Assembly: GCF_017813335.1 (NCBI RefSeq)
Contig: NZ_JAGIYY010000001.1
Span: 310,001-374,000 of the forward strand
Length of the DNA: 64,000 nucleotides
Source of the DNA: Tianweitania sediminis
GTDB lineage: Bacteria > Pseudomonadota > Alphaproteobacteria > Rhizobiales > Rhizobiaceae
Direction of reading: 5' to 3'
The position numbers and the translations under genes were made by a program. Below the pieces are notes generated by a model, which was not told the DNA's origin, did not search any database, and was given only the letters and a program-made list of their open reading frames with translations. Shown one piece after another: positions 17,684 to 26,268 of this stretch. Within the stretch, counting starts at the first letter, position 1. Each line of letters opens with the position of its first letter.

Positions 17684-19063
17684 TCAGGTCAGAACCTGCT
17701 CTACTTCCGCGGCAATCCTCAGCAGCGCCCAATCGCGATACCAAGGCGCGCAGATGTGCAAGCCTACTGGTAATCCCCTTGCCGTGCGGCCAGACGGGAT
17801 CGAAATCGCTGGATGGCCGGTGAGGTTCTGCGGATAAGTGAACGGGTACCAGGCGCCGCGCACGGTGCCCTCATTGTGCCCGTCGATCATGATGTCGCCG
17901 GTTGCGTCGACGGCGATCGGCAGTGGCGGGGCGGTCAGCGTCGGCGAGACAATGACGTCGAAGCGCTCGAACAGCTGCTGGAACTCCTGGAACAGAACGG
18001 TGCGAGCGTTGGTCGCCTGTGACAGGGCCACGCCGGAATAGGTCTCGCCGACTGCGATCGTATCGACCAGCGACTTCGCGACTAGGTGTTCGCGGCCCTT
18101 CACTGCCGGGCCGGCGCGCGCGGCAAGGCCAACGCGCAGCATGGTGAGGAAAACCGGCTCATAGGACTTGAAGTCGATCTCGGCTTCCTCGACCAGCGCG
18201 CCTTCACCGGCGATTTTTTCCACTGCTCGCCCGGTCACCGCGGCAACCTCCCGCTCCACGCGAGCGCCACCGTTGGCGATAAAGGCCACGCGCAAGCCCT
18301 TCAGCGAGACATCGCTGGCGCCGTGCAACTGGCTGGCTGGTTGGCCATAGGGGTCGCGCGCATCCGGTCCGGCGATCGCCTTAAACAGAAGCGCGACATC
18401 GGCAACAGTGCGCGCCATCGGGCCGACATACGAATTGGCACCGAAAAGATCGGGCAGTTGCAAGTGCGGGATGACACCCAGCGTCGCCTTGAAGCCGATC
18501 ACGCCGCAGCAGGCAGCCGGGATGCGGATTGAACCGCCGCCATCAGTGCCCAGCGCGATCGGACCCATGCCAGCAGCGACGGCGACGGCGGCACCGGCGC
18601 TGGAAGCGCCGGGCGTCGCGGTCGGGTCGATCGGGTTCAGGGTCCGTCCGAAGAGCGGCGAAGTGGCCGACTGGACATGGCCGAACTCGGGCGTCGTGGT
18701 TTTGCCAACCAGGATCGCACCGGCAGCGCGTGCTCGCGCAACAGCAACGCCATCTTCCTTCGGCACGTTATTTTCAAATAGCTTCGAGCCCATCGTGGTG
18801 CGCACGCCGGCTGTATTGACGAGGTCCTTGACCGAATAAGGGATGCCAAGCAGCGGCGGCAGTTCGCCACCCTGCATGACCTTCCCCTCCGCTGCCTTCG
18901 CCTCGGCGCGCGCCTTGTCGGCGCAGACCGTGATGAAGGCATTGAGATCGGTGCGCTGATCGATGCGGGTGAGGATCGCCTCCGTCACCTCCACCGGCGA
19001 CAGGACCTTTGCCTGGATCTGCTTGGAGAGTTCAACGGCGGAAAGATCGGCTATTTCGGTCAT
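17684..19063 (-). CDS. amidase signature family amidase
   Basis: A 459-residue cytoplasmic amidase with the complete textbook signature. The catalytic Lys is in IPYSVKDLVNTAG (about 83), the cis-Ser loop in TPGASSAGAAVAVAAG, and the nucleophile in GTDGGGSIRIPAACCGVIGFKAT. It hydrolyses a carboxamide or possibly a carbamoyl or acyl-urea type substrate. GGAG lies 6 nt upstream of the ATG. It is the last gene of the eight-gene operon that begins with the spermidine-type binding protein at 25194, 10 bp after an SDR. It would release ammonia or an amine from the imported compound, or from a ring-opened product of the NodB-fold enzyme. The exact substrate cannot be read. Confidence 0.88.
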   Translation of the reverse strand: MTEIADLSAVELSKQIQAKVLSPVEVTEAILTRIDQRTDLNAFITVCADKARAEAKAAEGKVMQGGELPPLLGIPYSVKDLVNTAGVRTTMGSKLFENNVPKEDGVAVARARAAGAILVGKTTTPEFGHVQSATSPLFGRTLNPIDPTATPGASSAGAAVAVAAGMGPIALGTDGGGSIRIPAACCGVIGFKATLGVIPHLQLPDLFGANSYVGPMARTVADVALLFKAIAGPDARDPYGQPASQLHGASDVSLKGLRVAFIANGGARVEREVAAVTGRAVEKIAGEGALVEEAEIDFKSYEPVFLTMLRVGLAARAGPAVKGREHLVAKSLVDTIAVGETYSGVALSQATNARTVLFQEFQQLFERFDVIVSPTLTAPPLPIAVDATGDIMIDGHNEGTVRGAWYPFTYPQNLTGHPAISIPSGRTARGLPVGLHICAPWYRDWALLRIAAEVEQVLT

Positions 19064-19073
19064 GATGGTCTCC

Positions 19074-19829
19074 TCAGATCATCCAGCGTCCGCCGTCAAT
19101 CAACAGGCTCTGGCCAGTAATGAAGCGTGCCTCGTCGCTCGCCAGAAATGCGACGGCAGCCGCCACATCCTCCGGTTCGCCGACAAAGCCGGCGGGCGTG
19201 GTGGCCTTGATGCGGGCGATAACGGCTGCCGGCATCGTGTCATGGGCGCGGGTGCGGATAGCGCCGGGCGCCACGACATTGACGGTCGCCCCGTATGGCG
19301 CCAGTTCGCGCGCCAGCGAGCGAGTAAAGCCGACAATGCCCATCTTGGCGGCGGCATAATCGGTAAGGCCGGCATCGCCCACGAAGGCGGCGTCGCTCGA
19401 CATGTTGACGATGCGCCCGCCGCGCTCGCGCATGGCACCCGCGACAAGGCGCGACAGGCGCATTGCGCTGAACAAGGAGACTTCCATCACAAAGCGCCAA
19501 ACGTCCTCACTGGATTCGTGGAACGGTGCGGAGCGCTCCCGGCCGCTCTGCCCGACATTGTTGACGAGGATGTCGACCGGGCCGAAGTCTGCAACGACTT
19601 TGGCGTGAAAGGTTTCGAGCACGGCGCCATCGGTGCAGTCGCCATCGAGGGCGATCAGGCGGCCGGCGTGCGTCTCGGCTAGTTCGGCCACAAGTTCTGC
19701 CGTGTGCAGATCAACCACGCCCACGCGTGCACCTTCGCTCAGAAAGCGCCTGACGATGCCAGCACCAATGCCGCCTCCGCCGCCGCTCACCATCACGGTC
19801 CGGTTCTTGAAGCGGTTCGCGACAATCAT
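19074..19829 (-). CDS. SDR family oxidoreductase
   Basis: A 251-residue short-chain dehydrogenase. The N-terminal SGGGGGIGAGIVRRF is the cofactor loop, VGVVDLH carries the acidic residue that favours NAD, ILVNNVG is the NNAG-type motif, VNMSSDA supplies Ser, and DYAAAKMG gives the catalytic Tyr and Lys. GGAG is 4 nt upstream of the ATG. It sits between another SDR (15 bp upstream) and the amidase (10 bp downstream) in the 17.7-25.2 kb operon. The two SDRs differ clearly in sequence, so they probably act on different intermediates rather than being a recent tandem duplication. Confidence 0.87.
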   Translation of the reverse strand: MIVANRFKNRTVMVSGGGGGIGAGIVRRFLSEGARVGVVDLHTAELVAELAETHAGRLIALDGDCTDGAVLETFHAKVVADFGPVDILVNNVGQSGRERSAPFHESSEDVWRFVMEVSLFSAMRLSRLVAGAMRERGGRIVNMSSDAAFVGDAGLTDYAAAKMGIVGFTRSLARELAPYGATVNVVAPGAIRTRAHDTMPAAVIARIKATTPAGFVGEPEDVAAAVAFLASDEARFITGQSLLIDGGRWMI

Positions 19830-19843
19830 GATGCTCCGTTCCG

Positions 19844-20593
19844 TCAGTGGAAGGTCCGGCCGCCATCGACGGCGATGGCCGTGCCGGTCATGTAGGAGGC
19901 GTCGCGGCTAATGAGGAAGGCAATCATCGCGGCGATCTCGTCCGGCTCGGCGATGCGGGCTAGCGCGTAACGCTCGCGCACGGCCTGGAGCGCGGAATTG
20001 GGATCATCGGCGGGCAGAGAGGAGCGGAAAAGCTCGGTCTCGACCGCACCAGGGCAAACCGCGTTAACGCGCACGCCGAACTCGGCAGCTTCCAGCGCCA
20101 GCGCCTTGGAAAACATCTGCAGCCCGGCCTTGGACGCGCAATAGGCGGTGCGGTGCTTGAGCGGCTGAAGGCCTGCTCCCGAAGAGACATTGACGATGCT
20201 GCCGCCACCGGCTCGGCGCAGATGCGGCATGGCTGCGCGGCAAACCAGCATGGGTGCAGTCAAGTTCACCGCCATCAGCCGGTCCCATTCGGCATCCCTC
20301 ATGGCTTCGATCGGGACGCGCAGGTCGAGACCAGCCGAGTTTACCACGCCGTCCAGACCGCCCATGAGGGTGACTGCGCGGTCAACAGCGGCGCGTACCG
20401 CGGCGGGGTCTGCGAGATCAACAGGAATGGCGCACAAGCCGGCCTGCTTGGTCTGCGCTGCCAGCGCCTCCTCGTCGCGATCGAGAATGGCAACCTGCGC
20501 GCCGCCGGCCAAAAAACGCTCGGCGCTTGCCCAGCCGATGCCGCGTGCGCCGCCCGTCACCAGGATGCGGCGGCCCCTGAAGTCGAGGCTCAC
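19844..20593 (-). CDS. SDR family oxidoreductase
   Basis: A 249-residue short-chain dehydrogenase with TGGARGIGWASAERF at the cofactor site, LDRDEE after beta-strand 2 (NAD preference), VNSAG, VNVSSGAG and YCASKAG giving the Tyr-Lys pair. The GTG start overlaps the stop of the NodB-fold gene (GTGA). The C-terminus MTGTAIAVDGGRTFH is typical of sugar-alcohol, hydroxy-acid and cyclic-alcohol dehydrogenases. It is co-transcribed with the polyamine-type ABC importer and is probably one oxidation step of its substrate's breakdown. Confidence 0.87.
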   Translation of the reverse strand: MSLDFRGRRILVTGGARGIGWASAERFLAGGAQVAILDRDEEALAAQTKQAGLCAIPVDLADPAAVRAAVDRAVTLMGGLDGVVNSAGLDLRVPIEAMRDAEWDRLMAVNLTAPMLVCRAAMPHLRRAGGGSIVNVSSGAGLQPLKHRTAYCASKAGLQMFSKALALEAAEFGVRVNAVCPGAVETELFRSSLPADDPNSALQAVRERYALARIAEPDEIAAMIAFLISRDASYMTGTAIAVDGGRTFH

Positions 20594-21411
20594 CGGCCTG
20601 CCGTTTCGAGGCGAGGGCGCATCGCCTCGACCATCTCGTCGCAGCGGCCCATCCAGACGTCGCCCCGCTCCAGCGCATGCTTGATGAGGCCCTCCAGCAC
20701 GCCTATGCGCGATGGCTGGCCGATCATCTCGGGATGCATGCCCACCATCATCATGCGCTTTTCGGCATGAAGCACATCGAACTCGGCCTTCCAGGCTTCG
20801 AGCAGCGCCGACGGCGCCTGCATGGTGCGGCCGGGCAGCACAATCGAATACTGGAAGAAAGGCGCGTCATCGAGCACCCAGCGGAACGGCAATTCGACGA
20901 TCCTGGTCTTCTTGCCCTCGATCGTGTGGAGATAGGGCGAGTCATCGTCGAAGAAGTTCGAGGAATAATCGAAGCCGTATTCCACCAGCATCGGCATGGT
21001 GATGGCGCTGATCTCGGCTGCCGGCGAGCGCCAGCCACGCGGTGCGTAGCCGGCAACGCGCTTGATCGACTGGAAGCCTTTCTCCATCTCCTCGCGCTCC
21101 TGCTCGGGCGTGAGGCTGAGGATCCAGGAGTGGGTATAGCTGTGGTGGGCGATCTCGTGCCCCCCCTCCAGAATGCGCTCCATCAGTTCCGGGCGTTGAT
21201 CGATAATGATGCCGGGAATGAAGAAGGTCGTCCTGATGTCGTAGCGGGCAAGCAGGTTCAGCACGCGGTCGGTGCCGACCTTCCAGCCGTAAGCGCCCTG
21301 CGACATCAGGATAGGACGATTGGCATATTCGGGATCGCGCGCCGTCCACATTGTTTCAGCATCGAGATCGAAGGTAAAAAAAAGGGGAAAGCCCCGGCTC
21401 GTGAGATGCAT
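20590..21411 (-). CDS. NodB-homology (polysaccharide deacetylase) family hydrolase, cyclic-imidase/allantoinase-like
   Basis: About 273 residues with the metal-dependent NodB fold. Motif 1 is FTFDLDAE (catalytic and metal Asp), motif 2 HEIAHHSYTH supplies the metal histidines, and motif 3 is RGWRSPAAE. It has no signal peptide, and the text FDLDAETMW resembles HpPgdA/PuuE-type proteins. Cytoplasmic members of that group open cyclic imides or ureides rather than deacetylate cell wall. ATG 21411 is preferred; a TTG at 21426 overlapping the permease stop is the alternative. It lies inside a transporter operon with two SDRs and an amidase, so ring opening of an imported N-heterocycle or imide, followed by amide hydrolysis, is plausible. 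That pathway is inference. Confidence 0.8.
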   Translation of the reverse strand: MHLTSRGFPLFFTFDLDAETMWTARDPEYANRPILMSQGAYGWKVGTDRVLNLLARYDIRTTFFIPGIIIDQRPELMERILEGGHEIAHHSYTHSWILSLTPEQEREEMEKGFQSIKRVAGYAPRGWRSPAAEISAITMPMLVEYGFDYSSNFFDDDSPYLHTIEGKKTRIVELPFRWVLDDAPFFQYSIVLPGRTMQAPSALLEAWKAEFDVLHAEKRMMMVGMHPEMIGQPSRIGVLEGLIKHALERGDVWMGRCDEMVEAMRPRLETAGR

Positions 21412-21422
21412 AGTGGTTCCGA

Positions 21423-22211
21423 TCAAACGAAGCGGTGGAAGCCGGTCCAGCGCTCGGCAACGAAGAGCACCGCGACAGTCGCGATGATGAGGATGGTCGA
21501 AACGGCCGCAACACTCGGGTCTACGCCCATCTCGACGGAGGTGAAAATCAGGATCGGCAGCGTTGTCTCGCGCGGCCCCGCGAGGAAGATCGTGACCGGC
21601 ACGTTTTCCATCGAGGTGACAAAGGAAAACAGCGCACCGGCGACAAGGCCAGGCTTGATCAGCGGCAGGGTCATCAGCCGAAAGGTGGTGAAGCCGTTAG
21701 CTCCAAGGCAGCGGGCAGCCTCCTCGACGGAAAGGTCGATCCCCGAAAGGCTCGCGAGCGCGGAGCGCACGATATAGGGTACGGTGATCACCACATGCGC
21801 GATCAGCAGGACGAGGAAGCCGCCGCGTAGGCCAACTAGCGTGAAATACTGCAGCAGCGCCACGCCGATCACGACCGAGGGTATGATCAAGGGCGACATC
21901 AGCAGCGAGGTCAGCGCCTCGGAGCCGGGCAGCATCTTGCGAAACAGCGCGTAAGAGGCGGCGACCCCAAGAACCAACGAGATGACGGTCGCGCCAACTG
22001 CCAGTATCAGGCTGTTCTTGATAGCCGCCAGGTAGTTGGAGCTGGTGAAAACGGCTTCGAACCATTTCAGCGTCCAGCCCTGCGGCGGGATGGTCAGGTA
22101 GGAGGTCTCGCTGAACGAAGCGAGTACGACAATGATCACCGGGATCTGCAGGAAGATAACGACCAGAAGAGCGATGGTCGTAATCGAAAGGCCCGGGCGC
22201 TGTTCGATCAT
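21423..22211 (-). CDS. spermidine/putrescine-type ABC transporter permease (PotC-like)
   Basis: Inner-membrane permease of 262 residues with about six helices and the EAA cytoplasmic loop (EEAARCLGANGFTTFRLMTLPLIKPG in outline, residues about 160-185). ATG 22211 is chosen because it overlaps the stop of the PotB-like gene as ATGA; a longer open frame to 22310 has no membrane-protein character. It forms the channel with the PotB-like subunit and is driven by the ATPase at 23056-24123. The ligand is an amine, an amino-acid derivative or another small organic solute. Confidence 0.88.
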   Translation of the reverse strand: MIEQRPGLSITTIALLVVIFLQIPVIIVVLASFSETSYLTIPPQGWTLKWFEAVFTSSNYLAAIKNSLILAVGATVISLVLGVAASYALFRKMLPGSEALTSLLMSPLIIPSVVIGVALLQYFTLVGLRGGFLVLLIAHVVITVPYIVRSALASLSGIDLSVEEAARCLGANGFTTFRLMTLPLIKPGLVAGALFSFVTSMENVPVTIFLAGPRETTLPILIFTSVEMGVDPSVAAVSTILIIATVAVLFVAERWTGFHRFV

Positions 22212-23059
22212 GCCAGACCTGCCCAGCGCTTGGTCATGCGGCTCGACATCCAGATGATCAGGATGGTGACCAGAGCCAACGAGAAGGACAAAGCCGATCC
22301 GCTCGGCCAATCGAGCAACTGCATGTACTCGTCGTAGATAAGGGTCGCCATGACCTGATAGGTCGGGCCGCCCAGCATGCGCGGCGTGACCAGCGCGCTG
22401 ATGGTGAGCACGAAGACCAAGATCGAGCCGGCGATGATGCCGGGCGCCGTCAGCGGCAGCGTCACGGCGCGGAAAACGTGGAGCCGGCTGGAGCCAAGCG
22501 TTGCAGCAGCCGATTCCACATCGCGCGGGACATTCTGGAGCGCGGCCACCAGCATCAGCACCATGAACGGCAGGTAGATGTGGGTGAGCCCGATCATCAC
22601 GCCGGTCAGGTTGAACATCAGCTTGAGCGGCGTTTCGATGACGCCGAGGTCAATCAGCAGGTTGTTGACCACCCCGCGATTGGTGAGGAGCACGATCCAG
22701 CCGAAGGAGCGTACGACCAGGTTCAGCATCAGCGGGAAGATGACGAGCAGTGTCAGGGCCAAGCGCCAACGCGGATTGCCCCGCACGATCAGGTAGGCGA
22801 CGGGATAACCAAGCAGCAGGCAAGCCAGGGTGACCGCTACGCCCAAACCGAGGGTGCGGACGACCACCTCGCGATAATAATCGTCGGCAACGATGCGGAT
22901 GTAGTTTTCGAGCGTGAAGGAGCCTGCAGCAATGCCGGCACCGGGCTGATATTCCTGAAAGCTGGTGGGCGCCAGCAGGATCAGCGGAATGACAAAGGCG
23001 CCGACGAGCACGAGCAGCAGCGGCGAGAACAACAGCAGCCCAGTGCGCATCTGGCTCAT
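22208..23059 (-). CDS. spermidine/putrescine-type ABC transporter permease (PotB-like)
   Basis: A 283-residue permease with six predicted helices. The first is preceded by a short positively charged start, and the EAA loop reads ESAAATLGSSRLHVFRAV near residue 185. Its ATG overlaps the ATPase stop (ATGA) and its stop overlaps the PotC-like start, so all three subunits are translationally coupled. The family also includes importers for putrescine, 2-aminoethylphosphonate and iron, so the name alone does not fix the ligand. Confidence 0.88.
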   Translation of the reverse strand: MSQMRTGLLLFSPLLLVLVGAFVIPLILLAPTSFQEYQPGAGIAAGSFTLENYIRIVADDYYREVVVRTLGLGVAVTLACLLLGYPVAYLIVRGNPRWRLALTLLVIFPLMLNLVVRSFGWIVLLTNRGVVNNLLIDLGVIETPLKLMFNLTGVMIGLTHIYLPFMVLMLVAALQNVPRDVESAAATLGSSRLHVFRAVTLPLTAPGIIAGSILVFVLTISALVTPRMLGGPTYQVMATLIYDEYMQLLDWPSGSALSFSLALVTILIIWMSSRMTKRWAGLA

Positions 23060-24123
23060 GAACGAACGCTCTCCCCCAGCACCAGCACGTCTTGCGGCCG
23101 CACCTCCAGAGTGACCGGCTGCCCATGCTCAAGGTGGCTCGCAGTTCCGGAGGATGCCGCTTCCACCACCAATTCATGGCCGCCAGCGATGCGGATGACA
23201 TATTGTACTTGCGGACCGGAAAAGGAGCGCAGCGCAATTGTGCCGGGGATCCGGTTAGCGTCGTCGGCGCCGGTGGGCGTCAGGTTGATCGCCTCCTGAC
23301 GAATGAAAACGTCTGTAGCAGAGCCATCGGCACCAAGCGCGCTGTCGGTGCGGAGATCAAGACCCTCGCCCAGCGTTAGTCTGCCGCCCCGCACCGTCGC
23401 CTTCAGCCGGTTCGGCTTGCCGATGAAGCTTGCGACGAAGGCTGTGGCCGGCCGGCGATAAACGTCTTCGGGAGCTGCAAATTGCTGGATGATACCATCG
23501 TTCATGACGCAGACGCGGTCGGACAAGCTCAGCGCCTCCCCCTGGTCGTGAGTGACGAAAAGGGTGGTGATGCCAAGCTCCCGCTGCAGGCGCTTCAACT
23601 CGATCTGCATCTCGTCGCGCAACTTGGCGTCTAGGTTGGACAAAGGTTCGTCAAACAGAAGAACACTCGGACGCGGCGCAATCGCCCGAGCCATGGCGAC
23701 ACGCTGCTGCTGACCGCCCGAAAGCTGGCGTGGATAGCGTTCGCCGTAGCCCGGCAGCCGAACCATGGCCAGCGCTTCGTTCACGCGCCCGTCCAATGTC
23801 GTGCCGCTTTCACCTTTGCGGCGCAAACCGAAGGCTACGTTCTCGAAAACAGTCATATGCGGAAAAAGAGCATAGGACTGGAAGACCAGCCCTATGTTGC
23901 GCTTGTTGGGCGGCAGTCGCGTGACGTCGGTTGACGCGATGCGGATGGCCCCGCCCGAAGGTTCGATGAGCCCCGCGACCATGCGCAGGATCGTCGTCTT
24001 GCCACAGCCCGAGGGACCAAGAAGCGAAACGAACTCGCCCTCCTTGATCCCCAGTGACACATCCTTGACGACGGTAAGGTCACCGTAGCGCTTGACGACA
24101 TGGTCGAGGGAAAGATTGCTCAT
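23056..24123 (-). CDS. spermidine/putrescine-type ABC transporter ATP-binding protein (PotA-like)
   Basis: A 355-residue ATPase with Walker A GPSGCGKTT near residue 37, Q-loop VFQSYALFPHMTVFENV, signature LSGGQQQRVAMARA, Walker B VLLFDEPLSNLD and switch His in FVTHDQGEA. The last 110 residues form the TOBE regulatory domain seen in PotA, MalK and FbpC-type subunits. It is encoded 45 bp downstream of the binding-protein gene. Length and domain order are normal. Confidence 0.9.
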   Translation of the reverse strand: MSNLSLDHVVKRYGDLTVVKDVSLGIKEGEFVSLLGPSGCGKTTILRMVAGLIEPSGGAIRIASTDVTRLPPNKRNIGLVFQSYALFPHMTVFENVAFGLRRKGESGTTLDGRVNEALAMVRLPGYGERYPRQLSGGQQQRVAMARAIAPRPSVLLFDEPLSNLDAKLRDEMQIELKRLQRELGITTLFVTHDQGEALSLSDRVCVMNDGIIQQFAAPEDVYRRPATAFVASFIGKPNRLKATVRGGRLTLGEGLDLRTDSALGADGSATDVFIRQEAINLTPTGADDANRIPGTIALRSFSGPQVQYVIRIAGGHELVVEAASSGTASHLEHGQPVTLEVRPQDVLVLGESVRS

Positions 24124-24168
24124 GAAGCCGCTCGGAGCCGAAGATCGCCTCGGCTCCTCCCCTTTCGA

Positions 24169-25194
24169 TCAGCGAAGGACTTCACGCTGCCAGCGGCGCG
24201 TCCAGTCCGGCAGCTTCGCGGCCATCTCGTTGGGGTCGAGGAACAGCATGTTGTTCATCGCCTCGCCGGTCGGCACCATGGCGGAGACTTCGTCAGACAG
24301 CGTCACGTTCTTGTTGACGGAGCCGATGAACTGGCGCTCGGAGAAGCACTTCTGGTTCTCTGCATCCAGAACCGTGTCGATGAACTTCAGCGCGAGTTCT
24401 TCCTGTTCGGTGCCCTTTGGGATCATGATCGACGGACGGATGCCGACCGCACCTTCCTTAGGGTAGGCGGCGGCGAGCGGAAGCCCGTTTTTGGCCTGAA
24501 CACCAGCGCGGTCTGGATACCAGACCGCGATGTCGATCTCGCCGCGTTCGAACAGAGACACGACCTGATCAGCCTGGGTGTAGAGAAGCACCGCATCCTT
24601 GGCGAGCGGCTTGATCTTCTCGATTCCGGGCGTGACGTTGTCGAGCGTGCCCCCCTCCATCTTGTTAACGGCCGCCAGGAACTGCCACCCTGTTGTGCCG
24701 GATATGTCGCCGATGGTGACACGCCCTTTGTACTTCTCGTCGAACAGGTCGTTCCACGAGGTCGGAGGCGTGGTGATCTTGTCCTTGTTGTAGATGATCG
24801 TGGTGGCGCCGAGCATCGCAGCGACGTAGAGGTCTTCTTTGCCCCAGGCGCCGTCGATGATCTCCGGTGCGTTGCTCAGTTTGGCTCGGTCGAGCGGAAC
24901 CAGCAGCCCTTCATTGGCCATCTGCACGGCGAAAGCATCGTCAGCAAACACCACATCCATGTCGGACTGGCCGGCGGTTGCGCGTACGGCTGCGGCGTGC
25001 TGCGCGGAATTGGCGAGCTTGGTGAGAACGGTTGCGCCCGTTTCCTTCTCGAAAACATCGATATAGCAGGCTTTGACGTTGTCGGCGAAGGAGCCGCCGA
25101 ATTCACCCAGCACCAACTCCTGCGAATTGGCGGATGACAGGGAAGCGCCAGTCAGAAGGGCTGCGGCAGCAAGCAACTTGGTACGCGTTTTCAT
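24169..25194 (-). CDS. periplasmic spermidine/putrescine-type substrate-binding protein (PotD-like)
   Basis: A 341-residue extracellular solute-binding protein. A Sec signal peptide (MKTRTKLLAAAALLTGASLSS, cleavage near SANSQE) is followed by LVLGEFGGSFADN, typical of the PotD/AfuA type-2 fold. The presence of WNDLFDEKYKGRV and GDISGTTGW supports the PotD family. It is the first gene of the eight-gene operon and faces a MarR regulator across a 180-bp gap that contains a palindrome. It determines what the operon imports; the ligand is unknown. Confidence 0.88.
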   Translation of the reverse strand: MKTRTKLLAAAALLTGASLSSANSQELVLGEFGGSFADNVKACYIDVFEKETGATVLTKLANSAQHAAAVRATAGQSDMDVVFADDAFAVQMANEGLLVPLDRAKLSNAPEIIDGAWGKEDLYVAAMLGATTIIYNKDKITTPPTSWNDLFDEKYKGRVTIGDISGTTGWQFLAAVNKMEGGTLDNVTPGIEKIKPLAKDAVLLYTQADQVVSLFERGEIDIAVWYPDRAGVQAKNGLPLAAAYPKEGAVGIRPSIMIPKGTEQEELALKFIDTVLDAENQKCFSERQFIGSVNKNVTLSDEVSAMVPTGEAMNNMLFLDPNEMAAKLPDWTRRWQREVLR

Positions 25195-25274
25195 CGATCA
25201 TCTCCCATTGTTCAACTGACCCTGGGGCATCTCTACGGATGCCGTTGCCAAGAACGCTAACACCGACGAATTTA

Positions 25275-25288
25275 TCTTTCAAGAAAGA
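25275..25288. promoter_or_regulatory. MarR-type palindrome in the divergent promoter
   Basis: TCTTTC-AA-GAAAGA is a perfect inverted repeat with a 2-nt centre, set 81 bp upstream of the PotD-like start and 87 bp upstream of the MarR start. Palindromes of this size and AT-rich form are typical MarR-family operators. It is the obvious candidate for the adjacent regulator. Confidence 0.55.
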
Positions 25289-25374
25289 AAAAACAAAGGT
25301 AATCTTCCTTAGCTTTTGGCTTGTTTCTCGCGACGTCGATCGGGTAACGAAGCAGAAAAACAAGGCTTTGGATC

Positions 25375-25890
25375 TTGGACGAACCGGTTCTGCGCTATTG
25401 GGAGATCGACCGCGTTGGCCGCGGGATGGAGAAGTGGCGGCGTGCACGGCCCGATATCGACGGCAGCGGCAAAGCCATTGTTGGTCGCATACTCCATCTC
25501 AACGAGATCATCATGCGCGCCGTCGACAAGGCACTGGCCAAGCATGGCGTAAAGTATCCAGTTTATGCGGTTCTGGCCACGATCCGTGTTTCTGGACCGC
25601 CTTTCCGAATGTCCCCGACCGAACTGCTTTCGACGCTTCTTGTCACTTCGGGTGGTCTTTCGAACCTCCTGCGCCGCATGGAGGCTGACGGTTACATCAC
25701 CCGCACGGCCGACGAGCGAGACGGACGGGGAGTTATCGTCGAGTTGACGGACAAGGGTGTTGCGGTTGCTGATGCCAGCATGGCGGACCATGCTGCCGTT
25801 GAGCGTGAGTTGGTGGAATGCCTTCCGTCTGACACGCGCGAAACGGTTGCCCGCGCGCTGGGGCTGATGATTACGACGGCGGAAAGGTAA
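25375..25890 (+). CDS. MarR family transcriptional regulator
   Basis: A 171-residue winged-helix regulator. The central region GPPFRMSPTELLSTLLVTSGGLSNLLRRMEADGYI is the recognition helix, followed by the wing TRTADERDGRGVIVELTDKG. That is the D(x)R(x)G wing motif of MarR proteins. The N- and C-terminal helices would form the dimer interface. It starts with TTG at 25375 or ATG at 25426, and neither has a strong ribosome-binding site. It is divergent from the PotD-like operon and probably represses it and itself until a small-molecule ligand, perhaps the imported compound, is bound. Confidence 0.82.
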   Translation: MDEPVLRYWEIDRVGRGMEKWRRARPDIDGSGKAIVGRILHLNEIIMRAVDKALAKHGVKYPVYAVLATIRVSGPPFRMSPTELLSTLLVTSGGLSNLLRRMEADGYITRTADERDGRGVIVELTDKGVAVADASMADHAAVERELVECLPSDTRETVARALGLMITTAER

Positions 25891-26268
25891 AAGGCTCCGT
25901 TAGGTGCGCCAGACGCGCCGTCTGCGGGCCCTTTAGTCCGACTGCTTCAGTTACAACCTTGAGCGGAGACGCCAGTCCGGCTGCCGCCAGTTGCAGCCAC
26001 CACCGTGGCGCGTTATCGTGAGCAGCGGCTGATCACGTTTGCTTCCAGTCCTTCTTCACTAAGTTGTCGGCGCGGCATCGCTGATCTTGGTCGTGACGCT
26101 GAACTATGCGAGCGGCATCGGGGGCTGAAGACCGTACCGAGCCTTCGGTGCACTCTCAAAAAAGCATGATTACAGAGCAGGTCCTTTCAAGGCGCGCTTT
26201 GCAAAAAACGCACTGCCACGGCCGTTGACAGCGGAGGCCGGTCTCCAGCCCGCTGTTAGGATGTGTCC
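25891..26268. other. 378-bp gap with no recognised gene
   Basis: The gap lies between the convergent stops of the MarR gene and the M20 deacylase. Two inverted repeats are visible: CAGACG-CGC-CGTCTG at 25910-25924 (20 bp after the MarR stop), and ACAGCGG (26228-26234) with CCGCTGT (26250-26256) before the deacylase stop. Both could be transcript-end hairpins but lack T-runs. No open frame resembles a protein family. Confidence 0.5.
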
